From: an uncultured bacterium
Lineage (GTDB): Bacteria > Bacteroidota > Bacteroidia > Bacteroidales > Bacteroidaceae
DNA length: 32,757 nt
Direction: 5' to 3'
NCBI GenBank assembly: GCA_905215655.1
Contig: CAJMQT010000003.1
Span: forward strand, 1 to 32,757
This document shows, piece by piece, positions 24,191 through 32,757 of the stretch. Position 1 is the stretch's first letter. Each line of letters begins with the position of its first letter. A program made the translations under genes and the position numbers. The notes under the pieces are model-generated. The model was not told the DNA's origin, did not search any database, and was given only the letters and a program-made list of their open reading frames with translations.

Positions 24191-27100
24191 CTATTCGATT
24201 GTCAGTTTGTCAAACAACATTTTGTCTATTCCCTCGCCCGTAAGCGTCACGATATAACTGCCGGCATTGGTCTGCGAGCCGGTTGTTATGCTGGTGTTGC
24301 GGCGCTTGGTCTTCTTTTCCGGTGTCTTAACGAAGGTGATGTCGTCCTCTTTGTAGACCACTCCGTTAAGGTCGGTAATCTTGACGTGCAGCGTCCTTTC
24401 CTTCTCGGGGTTGTAGTAACGGAAACGCAGGGCGTAGACTTTGGCAACGCCAACGTTGTAGCTGAACGTCATAACGCCTTTGTTCAGTATGCCTTCCGCC
24501 GTGATGGAACTGTTTGTCTTGGGCGGCAGCAGACTGTCGGGAGTTGTTGTAAGGATGTCTTTGTCAAAGTTTTTCCACATATCCTTTATCACGGGATAGT
24601 CAACGACGGCGTCTGTTCCATTCTTTGATGCAACGGCGATTGCCGAAATTATAGCCTGTCCGGCGTTGACTTTGGGGAAGTCTATGGTGATATTGCTGCC
24701 TGTGTTGTGAATGTTCACCACGCGCTTGTACGGTTTTCCGTATCTTGCTTGTGCCCAGATGTCGAGGTCTTTGATAACCACGCTGCCGTTGATTGCCACA
24801 TCAAACATGCGCAAGCCCTCGCAGTCAGTCGTCTCGCTCGCGCCCTTGCCGTACCACGGCTCGATGAAGTAAAGCTCAACGCGGTAGTCGCCGGGTGCCG
24901 CCGGCAGAGTGTATGACAGGCGGTGGCGACCGAAGCGTGACCTGCGGAACAGAGGAGAGGCGAGCATTGCTTGGTCTGATGTCTGGCTGACTTGGTACGG
25001 GCTGACTTCGTCGGGGAACATGTCGCCCCACGACTTAGACCATGTGGTGTTGTCTTGCGACCAGTTTGTGCCGAACATATCGGTGTATTCGTCGCCTCCG
25101 CAGTTGATGTTATGGATGTAGTTGTAACCCTCCGCCGGCTTTAAGATACTCTCGTCCCAGCCGCGGTAAGAGGGCATGGCGAGCGCGTCGGTAGCAACAG
25201 CCTTGCCGTTGTGATAAGCCGTTGCTGTTATGACGTCGCCTTTCAGACCGACGTTGAACCATTTGAAGAGCGACGTGTCTTTCTTCTTGTCGAGCGTCTC
25301 GCTCCATGTGCCGCAGGCGAGCGTCACCTTCTCGCAGTTGCTGTATACGCGGATACTGTCTTCGCGCAGGCTCGGCACGATGTAGACCATCGGCTCGCGG
25401 TCGGCTGAGACGTAGCGCGATTTGTACATGTAAAAGCCGTCGACGGGCTGTTCCCATGCCGTGAAGATGCCTTTATGGTTGAAAGGACCGGTCTTGTCGA
25501 TGCGTCTCAGTCCCTCTTCGGGCTGGCGTCGACCGGGGTTGTCATGGCTTTGAAGCACCCAAAGGAATTGTCCGCACACGCTGTCACGCACGCTTTCAGC
25601 TAATTGACATTTGCGTTCAAGGATGTCACACTGCTTTTCCTCGGTATATCTTTCGCCCGTATGGTTGCCCAAGGTGCGCCATGCGCCATACTCGCCGTTA
25701 AGCAACTGGTCGTCCTGTTTCAGCTCCTTGCCGTAATTTTCAATATTTCCGCCGTATGTGCCGCTCCAGTTCTGCACCACGTTCCAGTCTGTTCCTTCGC
25801 CTCCGTTGCAGGTGGTTATCAGTCGCATCGTGCCGCATGTGGGGTCGAGACTGCGGATAATGTCTGAACATTCCTTCGCGAACTCGGCGGGAAGAGTGCT
25901 CTCGTTTTGCAGTCCCCATAAGATAATCGACGGCGAGTTGCGGCGCTCCTTTACCCATTTTACGAGATGCCGCTTGAAACTCTCTTTGAATTGCGGCGTG
26001 TCATACCATATATGAGCGGAGAATTGAGGCCACCACAGCAAGCCGTCTCTGTCAATCAGGTCTTTGTAATGCAGGTTGTGAGGCTGGTGAGCGTCTCTGA
26101 ACGCGTTAAATCCGGCGTTTTTCACTTCCTTGATCCGAGCCTCGATTTGCTCGTTTGAGAAGGCATGGCTCTGTCCGAACAAGTGCTCGTACTCGCACAC
26201 TCCGTTAATGTATATCGGCTTGCCGTTGAGCATGAAACGCTTGTCGCCGTCCTTACGTGTCAGCGGCCAACTGCAAGTCCGCACGCCAAACGGTGTCAGC
26301 AGGTCGTCGGTCGCTTTGCCGTTGCGCTTGATCATGCTGTTGAGCTTGTAAAGATAAGGCTTTTCCGTGCTCCATAGATTAGGATTTTTTATCTCCGATT
26401 TCTGCCTTATCGTTCTCGTTTCTCCGGCTTTCAGGGTGATATTGTCCGTCAGACGGATTACCTGTTTGCCGCCCGTCTCGCAGATTTTGCTTATCACGCT
26501 GATTTCAGCAGGCTGGTCGGAGTAGTTGCGTACCTCTGTGTCGACGAAGATACTGTCGGCATTCGGGCTGTTCCATACATGCACGCCGAAAGGCTCGATC
26601 CTTACGTTGTCGGTGATTTCGAGTGTAACGGGACGGAAGATACCGAACGGTTGTGAGCCTTCGCTGAAACCCCATTCCGAGCTGCAACCGCCGCATACCC
26701 ACGGCATGTCTGTTATGCCGGCGGGATGTGATACTCTTACTTCAAGATTGTTCTCGGCGCCTTTACGCACGGATTTCGTTATATTGATTGTTTCCGTGGT
26801 GCGTCCGATGTCGTATCTGCCGAGGTTCTTGCCGTTAAGAAGTATCTCGGCGTAAGTGCCTACGCCCTCAAAGCGCAGGAAATATTCCTTGCCCGACATG
26901 TCGGGAGCGGTGAAGGTCTTCTTGAAAACTGCCTTTCCGTGCAGGTTGTCGTGCTCTCTTTGCCGCGTGCCGTAGTAGTCGTCAAGGTTGAAAGGAATGT
27001 CTTTGATGAATGTTTTTTTGTCAAAATTAATAGCCCAACCGTTGTTAAGGGACAACGTAAAGCGCTTGCCTGTCGCGTTGGGTTGCGGAAAATGCACCTC

Positions 27101-28228
27101 GCTTTGTCCCATTGGTTTGCTCGTCGCGAGGGCTATGCCGCGTTGTTCGGAGTTGTTTACCGCACAATAAAAATGGTAAACTACACCATTGTGATAAACG
27201 ACGTTACTCTTATGGGCAAACAGTTCGTCGTAAGGCTTTGACGGAATGATCAGGTCTTCGCCCTGCCAGTCGGTCCAATGAATCATGTCGCGGCTTGCGG
27301 CAAAGGTGTTGAATGCGTTGTATTCGCGCGTGGGATTGAACGCAGAGAAGTAGAACATTACGTAAAGATTGCCCATCTTGACAATCTGCGCATCGCCAGT
27401 AATCGTTCCGTCGGCGTCGTGCGCGAAGATAGGATTTGCCTTATAGCGTTTCCATTTCTTCATGTCGTTCGAGAATGCGATGCCGATGCGTTCGCCCTTG
27501 GGATGTGTCGCGTCTTTTCCTCCGGCGTTGTAGTACATCATGAATTGATACCCGAACTTCTTCTTATCCACCTTGTAGACGGTGCTTTTGTACTGGGTCA
27601 TGTACTCCCACCATTGCGCATTCTTGTCCTTGTACGACAAAATCGGTGCGTCGTAGGTGTTCCACGGATGAGCGGTAGTAACGTCTCCGGATGTTGAGGC
27701 AATACCAATGCTCAGCGGAGCGTTCACAGCCTCATAGCCGGTGCCTTCTCCTCCGATGTAAGTCATCCAGTAACGATCCTTGAACTTTTGGATGTTATAG
27801 TTGCCGCCCCAGTCGTAATCAATGAGCGCCGGGAAGCCGCCACGCTGGTTCATGTCCCAGCCTTTGTCGCCGTAAACGAGTATTCTGCCTAATGTCTCCC
27901 AATGAAGCAGGTCGTCACTCTTGGCAAGCCACGTTTCATATCCTCTGCCGTTGGTTCCGTTTGAACCATTATAGCAGACGTAGGTCATGTACCACGAATT
28001 GCCCTCGCGGAACACCGTGGGACAGTCTATCTTGCGGTCGTTGCTCTCGGGGGCGACCACCAAGCCGAATTTATATGGTGTCCTGACTTGCTCGTAGATT
28101 TTTCCCATCTCTTTCTGGCTGACTGTCACCGGAGTCTTGGCTCTTTTCCTTATTGTCCGTATGTGGCTTTGTGCGTTGGCGTCAGTTGCAAAGAGTATTA
28201 AAAATATGAATATGAAATGTTTTATCAT
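24191..28228 (-). CDS. GH43-like + GH2 + malectin-like multidomain glycosidase
   Basis: Secreted 1345-aa fusion. The signal peptide is about MIKHFIFIFLILFATDANAQ. Residues 60-375 look like a five-bladed beta-propeller of the GH43/GH32 clan, with repeated blades such as DCPTVFREGNSWYMTYV (68-84), TGDAQIVKMGNLYVMFYF (277-294) and HKSNVVYHNGVVYHFYCAV. Residues 395-1000 form a GH2 module: sugar-binding domain, immunoglobulin-like domain, then barrel with acid/base Glu776 (WGLQNEST) and nucleophile Glu846 (LLNGEYGAWR). Residues about 1040-1205 resemble malectin (YNYIHNINCGG, VELYFIEPWYG), and a C-terminal beta-domain (about 1235-1345) resembles a carbohydrate-binding module. It lies 11 bases before the GH67-like gene in the operon. 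Whether the propeller is catalytic cannot be told here; its acidic residues are not certain. Confidence 0.85.
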   Translation of the reverse strand: MIKHFIFIFLILFATDANAQSHIRTIRKRAKTPVTVSQKEMGKIYEQVRTPYKFGLVVAPESNDRKIDCPTVFREGNSWYMTYVCYNGSNGTNGRGYETWLAKSDDLLHWETLGRILVYGDKGWDMNQRGGFPALIDYDWGGNYNIQKFKDRYWMTYIGGEGTGYEAVNAPLSIGIASTSGDVTTAHPWNTYDAPILSYKDKNAQWWEYMTQYKSTVYKVDKKKFGYQFMMYYNAGGKDATHPKGERIGIAFSNDMKKWKRYKANPIFAHDADGTITGDAQIVKMGNLYVMFYFSAFNPTREYNAFNTFAASRDMIHWTDWQGEDLIIPSKPYDELFAHKSNVVYHNGVVYHFYCAVNNSEQRGIALATSKPMGQSEVHFPQPNATGKRFTLSLNNGWAINFDKKTFIKDIPFNLDDYYGTRQREHDNLHGKAVFKKTFTAPDMSGKEYFLRFEGVGTYAEILLNGKNLGRYDIGRTTETINITKSVRKGAENNLEVRVSHPAGITDMPWVCGGCSSEWGFSEGSQPFGIFRPVTLEITDNVRIEPFGVHVWNSPNADSIFVDTEVRNYSDQPAEISVISKICETGGKQVIRLTDNITLKAGETRTIRQKSEIKNPNLWSTEKPYLYKLNSMIKRNGKATDDLLTPFGVRTCSWPLTRKDGDKRFMLNGKPIYINGVCEYEHLFGQSHAFSNEQIEARIKEVKNAGFNAFRDAHQPHNLHYKDLIDRDGLLWWPQFSAHIWYDTPQFKESFKRHLVKWVKERRNSPSIILWGLQNESTLPAEFAKECSDIIRSLDPTCGTMRLITTCNGGEGTDWNVVQNWSGTYGGNIENYGKELKQDDQLLNGEYGAWRTLGNHTGERYTEEKQCDILERKCQLAESVRDSVCGQFLWVLQSHDNPGRRQPEEGLRRIDKTGPFNHKGIFTAWEQPVDGFYMYKSRYVSADREPMVYIVPSLREDSIRVYSNCEKVTLACGTWSETLDKKKDTSLFKWFNVGLKGDVITATAYHNGKAVATDALAMPSYRGWDESILKPAEGYNYIHNINCGGDEYTDMFGTNWSQDNTTWSKSWGDMFPDEVSPYQVSQTSDQAMLASPLFRRSRFGRHRLSYTLPAAPGDYRVELYFIEPWYGKGASETTDCEGLRMFDVAINGSVVIKDLDIWAQARYGKPYKRVVNIHNTGSNITIDFPKVNAGQAIISAIAVASKNGTDAVVDYPVIKDMWKNFDKDILTTTPDSLLPPKTNSSITAEGILNKGVMTFSYNVGVAKVYALRFRYYNPEKERTLHVKITDLNGVVYKEDDITFVKTPEKKTKRRNTSITTGSQTNAGSYIVTLTGEGIDKMLFDKLTIE

Positions 28229-28239
28229 TGTGCTTTATG

Positions 28240-30867
28240 TTATTTCATGAACAACCAATCAACTTCCGTATTTCCGCCGCTGAGACCGGCGTCTCTTACT
28301 TTCAGAGAGGTGTCGGTAAATCCGGCAACCATGATTATGCCTTTGGGCAGATGGATTATATGGTGTCCGGCAGGAAGATTGTATGCGTGAATATTGACCA
28401 TCGGCATGCCGCCCATGCTTATCGCGTTGGTGATGATCGGCTCTGCCTGACCGTAAAGATTGCCCGTTGCGTCGATTTCGAGCTTCGGAGGACTTGCAAA
28501 CTTGTTTTGGTCGTCGATGAAGAAGCCGACAAGCATTTTGACCGGCTTGGCGGTTTCAAACTCAACCACGCCGCCTTTGATGCGTGTCGTGTCGCGGTTA
28601 AGCAACAAAGCATTGAGCCCTTCAAGCTCGGCGGCGAGTGTGTCGACCGCCTCGTCGCGCTGTTCAAACAGCTTTGCGCCCTTTGTCAGTCTGACTGTCT
28701 TATAGTTGCTGATAAGTTTTACTTCGGCGTTTACCGCTTGAGGATTTTTTGTTTTCTTGTCTTCGTTCTTTTCGGGAGAGGTCAGTCGTATGATGTTTTC
28801 TTTCAGACTGCTCAACTCGTCCTTGTAGACGGGCAGCATTTCTTCCCATGTCTTATACTTGCCGTCGTCTCCGCCGATGGGTATGCGGCGCTGTGAGGTC
28901 TGCATGCTGTTTGCATAAAGATATGTGTCTTTTGTCTTTTCGACCAAATCTTTGTAGTAAGCGTCGCTCTTTTCGAGCAGAGGTACCGCCTTGCTGAGAT
29001 AGCTTACGTCTGTGCTCCATTTGTAGTTGAGCACCTGCTGAGCCGCGAGCACCTTATATTTAAAGGAGTAAGCGAAGTCGCGATAGCAGCGCATGTCGTT
29101 CATAAGGCGCTTAAACTCATCTTTGTTTTTCGTCACCTTATCTTCAAGACCGGTTATTGCTTTTACCGCTTTGTCACCGTGTGCCACGCATTGGTCGACG
29201 ATGTCGAGGGGTAATTCGCCATTATGGCTCTCTTTCTTCCATTCTTTCTCGACATATTCGATGAGCTTTTCGCCGGCAGGACCGCAACTTTCGTAAAATC
29301 CCGGGTAAATGGTGTATTTGTAAGGATTGACGAGTTGGCTCATCTTCATGCCTAAAAGCAGACATTGGCGGTTGCCTTCGGTGATACCGAAACGGCGCAA
29401 CAACTTCGGCGCAATCTCTCCGCTCTCATCATAAGCGCAGAGTATTCTCTTTGCGGTCTCGATGTCCGTTCCAAACTTGTCGGCTATTTCTTTTTCCCAA
29501 TATTCGCTGTCGTTGCCGCGTTTGCTGTTCCATGCGTAACGTCCCCACGCCGAGTACCACATCCTGTCGCGGTCTATCTGGAGCTGACGCTCACCGTTGG
29601 GCAGTTTGTCGGCTGTGTACGGCCAGTCCCAATAATTAGCCTGAGGATAGAGGTGCAAGCCTTTGGCATTGTGAACGTTGTGCATCGCTTTCATCGTCTT
29701 TTCGATAAAAGCCGGTGACGACCAGCGCCAAGGTTCAAGGTTGGCAAGAATATGTACGTTCTCGATGTGAATTGGAGCTGCCGCGGCAAGCTGCCGGTGC
29801 GTCTCTCCCCAAGGTCCGCCGGGCTGATATGTGGTCAGCGATTCGCCGGTGTATTTGCTCATTGTGTAAATGTTGGGGTATAAGGGCAACGATTTTTTGA
29901 GGACCAACGGTCCGTCGGTGTCGTGAGCGCGCAGGATTATCGGCGGGATGTCGGTGCGACCGGACGCTTTCAGTCCGTCTTTTATGCCCGGAATGATTGT
30001 TTCTTTCATCCAAGTAACGTCATCATCGATTGTAGCCATCGCTTCGCCGAGACATACGAGAAAGCCCACATTGGGGTATTTCTGAATGAAAGCGGCGATA
30101 CTTTTCCTTGTGTAATCGCTGATAAGAGGAGTTATCGGGCGGTTTCGGTCTTGGGTGGAAATCCCGTAATGGTCGGCGAAAGGCTTGGAAACAAGGATGT
30201 TATAAAACATCTGGATAACCCTGATACCTCGTTTCGCCGCCTCGGTGGTAAGGAATGTGAACATCTCTTGGTTCTTTTCCATCGTCGCATCGTCAACTTC
30301 CGGTGCGAAAGGATAGTCCTCCAATTTCACAAGAGATGCGAAGGGGTGACCGTTCCAAAGGAAAACGGCGTTCATGTTGTCCTCGGCAAGCATGTCGAGA
30401 TACCGTGTCCAAAGCCCTTTATCGTAGAACCACGGAAAGTTTTCCGGCGTGTAAGGATATTCGTAAACCTTGTGTCCCGGCAGGTAATAAGTCTTTTGCA
30501 GACCCACGCAACCTCCACGGATCTTCATTTCCGGCTCTTCCGTTATAGTGTAAATGCCTTCAAGAGAGCCTTTCTGACGGTATATTTCAACCAGCTTGTT
30601 TGCTCCGTAGATAGCGCCGGAGGCGTCATTGCCGATTATTGTTATGGTCTTTCCTTTTCGTGTTATTGTAAATCCTTCGGCGGGAAGTCCCTTCGATGCG
30701 TCTGCAACATCAATCTTTACGACGTATTTCCCGTCGATTTTATCCAATCGTGACGCCGCATATTCCGTTTGCGGAGATTTCTTCTTAATCTCTGTCTTAA
30801 CCTTTGCCGATACAGAAAAAGGTAAGCAGAACAAGGCAACAAGTAAAAAACTTTTTATGATTTTCAT
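28240..30867 (-). CDS. putative alpha-uronidase-like glycosidase (GH67/GH115/GH20b-like fold)
   Basis: Secreted 875-aa protein. The ATG at 30867 gives the signal peptide MKIIKSFLLVALFCLPFSVSA; a longer frame runs to 30912 into the previous gene. The N-terminal domain (about 25-110) has the zincin-like fold signature GNDASGAIYGANKLVEIYRQ used by GH20, GH67 and GH115 enzymes. A (beta/alpha)8 barrel (about 115-480) has strands such as NMNAVFLWNGHPFASL, KRGIRVIQMFYNIL, NVGFLVCLGEAMATI and GLHLYPQANYWDWPYT with exposed acidic and aromatic residues. A helical region follows (about 500-690), then a C-terminal beta-domain. Alpha-glucuronidases and alpha-galacturonidases share this layout, but the GH115 block I know is absent, so the family is left open. 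It lies 28 bases after the GH78-type gene. Confidence 0.6.
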   Translation of the reverse strand: MKIIKSFLLVALFCLPFSVSAKVKTEIKKKSPQTEYAASRLDKIDGKYVVKIDVADASKGLPAEGFTITRKGKTITIIGNDASGAIYGANKLVEIYRQKGSLEGIYTITEEPEMKIRGGCVGLQKTYYLPGHKVYEYPYTPENFPWFYDKGLWTRYLDMLAEDNMNAVFLWNGHPFASLVKLEDYPFAPEVDDATMEKNQEMFTFLTTEAAKRGIRVIQMFYNILVSKPFADHYGISTQDRNRPITPLISDYTRKSIAAFIQKYPNVGFLVCLGEAMATIDDDVTWMKETIIPGIKDGLKASGRTDIPPIILRAHDTDGPLVLKKSLPLYPNIYTMSKYTGESLTTYQPGGPWGETHRQLAAAAPIHIENVHILANLEPWRWSSPAFIEKTMKAMHNVHNAKGLHLYPQANYWDWPYTADKLPNGERQLQIDRDRMWYSAWGRYAWNSKRGNDSEYWEKEIADKFGTDIETAKRILCAYDESGEIAPKLLRRFGITEGNRQCLLLGMKMSQLVNPYKYTIYPGFYESCGPAGEKLIEYVEKEWKKESHNGELPLDIVDQCVAHGDKAVKAITGLEDKVTKNKDEFKRLMNDMRCYRDFAYSFKYKVLAAQQVLNYKWSTDVSYLSKAVPLLEKSDAYYKDLVEKTKDTYLYANSMQTSQRRIPIGGDDGKYKTWEEMLPVYKDELSSLKENIIRLTSPEKNEDKKTKNPQAVNAEVKLISNYKTVRLTKGAKLFEQRDEAVDTLAAELEGLNALLLNRDTTRIKGGVVEFETAKPVKMLVGFFIDDQNKFASPPKLEIDATGNLYGQAEPIITNAISMGGMPMVNIHAYNLPAGHHIIHLPKGIIMVAGFTDTSLKVRDAGLSGGNTEVDWLFMK

Positions 30868-30895
30868 GCTTCTTGTCGTATGAAAGGTTATTATT

Positions 30896-32757
30896 TTATT
30901 TATTATATTCAACCGTTACGTCGGTGCCGGCAGGGATTTTGACGCTTTTCTTGCCTATTGTCAGCGTGCCGCAACCACCGTCGCTTTTCACCGTTACACG
31001 TTGTTTGTCCATTTCAACGTGAACTTTTCCGAACGGAGTGGGCACGTCTCCCTTCATCCATTCCAGTCCGCCGAGCGTCGGACGGACTTCATATTCCGTA
31101 TATCCGGGCGCTGTCGGACTCACGCCGAGATAGTATTTGCCGAGCAGGTAAACCGGACTTGCGCCCCAGGCGTGGCAAAGGCTCTTGCCGTAAGGTCGTC
31201 CGTACATCGTGAGATGCTGCGTTCCTTTGTCCTGAGGATTGTATTTCTCCCAAAAACTGGTGGCTCCTTCGTTTACCATTCCGCCCCAATAATCGCGTAT
31301 TTCCTCCAAAACCTGTGTCTGTAAGCCCATCAAACATAGCGCTTCAAGTTCGTAAAAGCGCATGTATGGAGTCGTAATTGCTTCTATTTCGGGGTTAAGC
31401 ATTACAGATTTCATTACGGTCTGCCGCTCTTCTTCCGACAGATAACCGTAAATTATGGCAAACATGTTCGGGAATTTTGTTATCTGTCGGTTCATCACAC
31501 CGTCTTCGATTGCGTGCATGAAAGCGTTGCGCTCGTTGTCCCAGAATGTCGGTTTCAGTTTGTTGCGCAACGATTTTTCCAGTATGGAGTATTTTTCCAC
31601 ATCGGCGGAGTATTCCTCCGTTGTTATGCTTCCTTGGGGTGGCGATGTCAAAGGATTGTCTCTCAGCACGGTGGCGCAGAGCTTCATCGTCTCCAATGAT
31701 TTGCAGAGAAGTATCTGTTCGAAACAAAGCGTACCGCGTTTGTGCATCGGAAAGTCCACCCAATCAACGAAAATCCAGTCGTCTGCTTGTCCTTCCGCCA
31801 TGCCGTCGGCGTTGGTTCGTCCCAAAACATATTGCATCATTGACTGCATGCGCGGGTAAATCTCACGCACGAAGTCGATGTCTCCGGTGTAAAAATAATA
31901 GTCGTGAACGGACTTGAACCAATAAAAGGTGTAGTCCATTATGGTGTTAACGTGCGCCGTCACAGGGTCTTTGCCTCGCAACTGGCGTATCGTGCGCTTC
32001 ACGCATTCGGTGTCAAAGCGCAGATAATAGTTCATCAGATACGACTGAATGGCGTCGCCCGACCACGTCCAACGGTCACGCTTGATACCGTCGACGAAAA
32101 ATTCGCGTGTGGTAAGGTCCATGGTATAAGCTCCGATGTCCCATATTTTATTCAGAATGGTATCGTTACAGCTGAAATTTCCGCTCTTTTCCATGTCTTG
32201 CCGGGCATATTCGTAATCCATTGAAATTTCTTCAAAAGATACGTCTCTTTCCTTTTCGATATATATGAAACGGAAAGCCTTGGAGCCGCCGACGGTTATT
32301 TCTGTCTTTGCGGTTGTTTCTTTTACGTACAGTCGGTCAAGGGTTTCACAATGTTCTTTATCCTGCGCCTCTTCACGACTTTCTCCGTAATAAATAAATA
32401 TGGTGCCTTCGCCTTTTAAGTTCTTGAATTTCAGATAGCCGAAAGTTTCGCGACCGAAGTCGTAAAGTGTTCCGCCGGCAGCAGTATTCTCTTTGTTTGC
32501 CGGTTTGTGTTCTTCTCTTTCGAGTCGGAAAAGAGAAGGGGGCGTGTCCTGACTGTCGAAGTTCCATGTGGCGGCAGGCATGTAAACTCCGGATCCGTGA
32601 GCCACACCGTTTTCGTCAATCCAAATCTTATCCTCGTAAGTGGCAAGCCATTTGCTGTTCGTCTTTTCTGTTTTTCCGTTGGTGTTGAGAGCGGGCGGGG
32701 TTGCTGGATTGTGTTCTTTGAGGGTGATTTTATGGTCTGCGGTAGGTAGGACGTGCG
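30896..32757 (-). CDS. GH78-type (bacterial alpha-L-rhamnosidase, six-hairpin) protein, 5' end outside the window
   Basis: The frame stays open to the right edge, so the N-terminus is missing; about 619 residues are visible. A GTG at 32605 is not the real start, because the frame continues upstream with plausible protein (SKWLATYEDKIWIDENG). A beta-domain with GGTLYDFGRETFGYLKF precedes the (alpha/alpha)6 barrel. The barrel motif at 32054-32094 is DGIKRDRWTWSGD, which replaces the DCPHREKLGW type of the other GH78 here; many Bacteroidetes homologues share this variant. The C-terminal beta-domain (about 31,100-30,896) has the family look (GYTEYEVRPTLGGLEWMKG). It is the first visible gene of the glycan cluster; specificity for rhamnose is uncertain given the altered motif. 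Confidence 0.8.
   Translation of the reverse strand, partial: HVLPTADHKITLKEHNPATPPALNTNGKTEKTNSKWLATYEDKIWIDENGVAHGSGVYMPAATWNFDSQDTPPSLFRLEREEHKPANKENTAAGGTLYDFGRETFGYLKFKNLKGEGTIFIYYGESREEAQDKEHCETLDRLYVKETTAKTEITVGGSKAFRFIYIEKERDVSFEEISMDYEYARQDMEKSGNFSCNDTILNKIWDIGAYTMDLTTREFFVDGIKRDRWTWSGDAIQSYLMNYYLRFDTECVKRTIRQLRGKDPVTAHVNTIMDYTFYWFKSVHDYYFYTGDIDFVREIYPRMQSMMQYVLGRTNADGMAEGQADDWIFVDWVDFPMHKRGTLCFEQILLCKSLETMKLCATVLRDNPLTSPPQGSITTEEYSADVEKYSILEKSLRNKLKPTFWDNERNAFMHAIEDGVMNRQITKFPNMFAIIYGYLSEEERQTVMKSVMLNPEIEAITTPYMRFYELEALCLMGLQTQVLEEIRDYWGGMVNEGATSFWEKYNPQDKGTQHLTMYGRPYGKSLCHAWGASPVYLLGKYYLGVSPTAPGYTEYEVRPTLGGLEWMKGDVPTPFGKVHVEMDKQRVTVKSDGGCGTLTIGKKSVKIPAGTDVTVEYNK

Noticed and set aside
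32603..32605. GTG at 32605 as the start of the edge GH78-type gene
   Set aside because: The frame stays open to the window edge with plausible protein sequence, and starting here would leave no signal peptide and cut a beta-domain.

Overview
The window looks like a chromosomal segment of a Bacteroidetes gut-type bacterium, most likely Prevotellaceae. The reasons are the recA and alaS protein sequences, promoters of the Bacteroidetes type (TTTG, about 20 bases, TAnnTTTG), a carboxyspermidine-type dehydrogenase beside recA, and a long one-strand block of secreted glycan-degrading enzymes. No tRNA, rRNA, insertion sequence, phage gene or CRISPR array was seen.

Left part (1-7500), mostly housekeeping: alaS (+) with its own promoter, leader hairpin and terminator; a small Cro/C1-like HTH gene (+); a SprT-like zinc protein (-); then a minus-strand operon read as carboxynorspermidine/carboxyspermidine dehydrogenase, a radical SAM protein and recA, ending in a hairpin terminator.

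Right part (7800-32757): nine minus-strand genes, all glycan-active or of a glycan-locus family. In transcription order they are a GH78-type protein cut by the right edge, a GH67/GH20b-like putative alpha-uronidase, a 1345-aa GH43-like + GH2 + malectin-like fusion, a LacZ-type GH2, a second GH2, a GH106 alpha-L-rhamnosidase, a sialate-O-acetylesterase-like (SASA) esterase, a DUF5703-like protein and a GH78 alpha-L-rhamnosidase. All eight genes with a visible N-terminus start with an ordinary signal peptide without a lipobox cysteine, so the products are probably soluble periplasmic exo-enzymes. Three rhamnosidase-type genes, two or three GH2 enzymes, a deacetylase and a putative uronidase point to an acetylated rhamnose-, galactose- and uronate-containing glycan, such as pectic rhamnogalacturonan I/II side chains or arabinogalactan. 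That substrate is inference. No SusC/SusD pair, regulator or polysaccharide lyase is in the window, so this is the downstream part of a larger polysaccharide utilisation locus or an orphan enzyme cluster.

The most unusual structure is non-coding. Three intergenic regions (7603-7707, 12990-13072, 24020-24102) carry arrays of a 17-base imperfect palindrome (YRAAAG-N5-CTTTYR; commonest form TAAAAGACCGCCTTTTG) repeated at an exact 22-base period, 5, 4 and 4 times. In each array the first and last units are reverse complements, all three lie in the same orientation 94-166 bases upstream of a start codon, and arrays 2 and 3 share flanking sequence including an ATTGAT/ATCAAT palindrome. Other notable points are a heptamer tract inside the DUF5703 gene, a 23-base inverted repeat between the esterase and GH106 genes, and a promoter-like motif embedded in the terminator that closes the glycan cluster.
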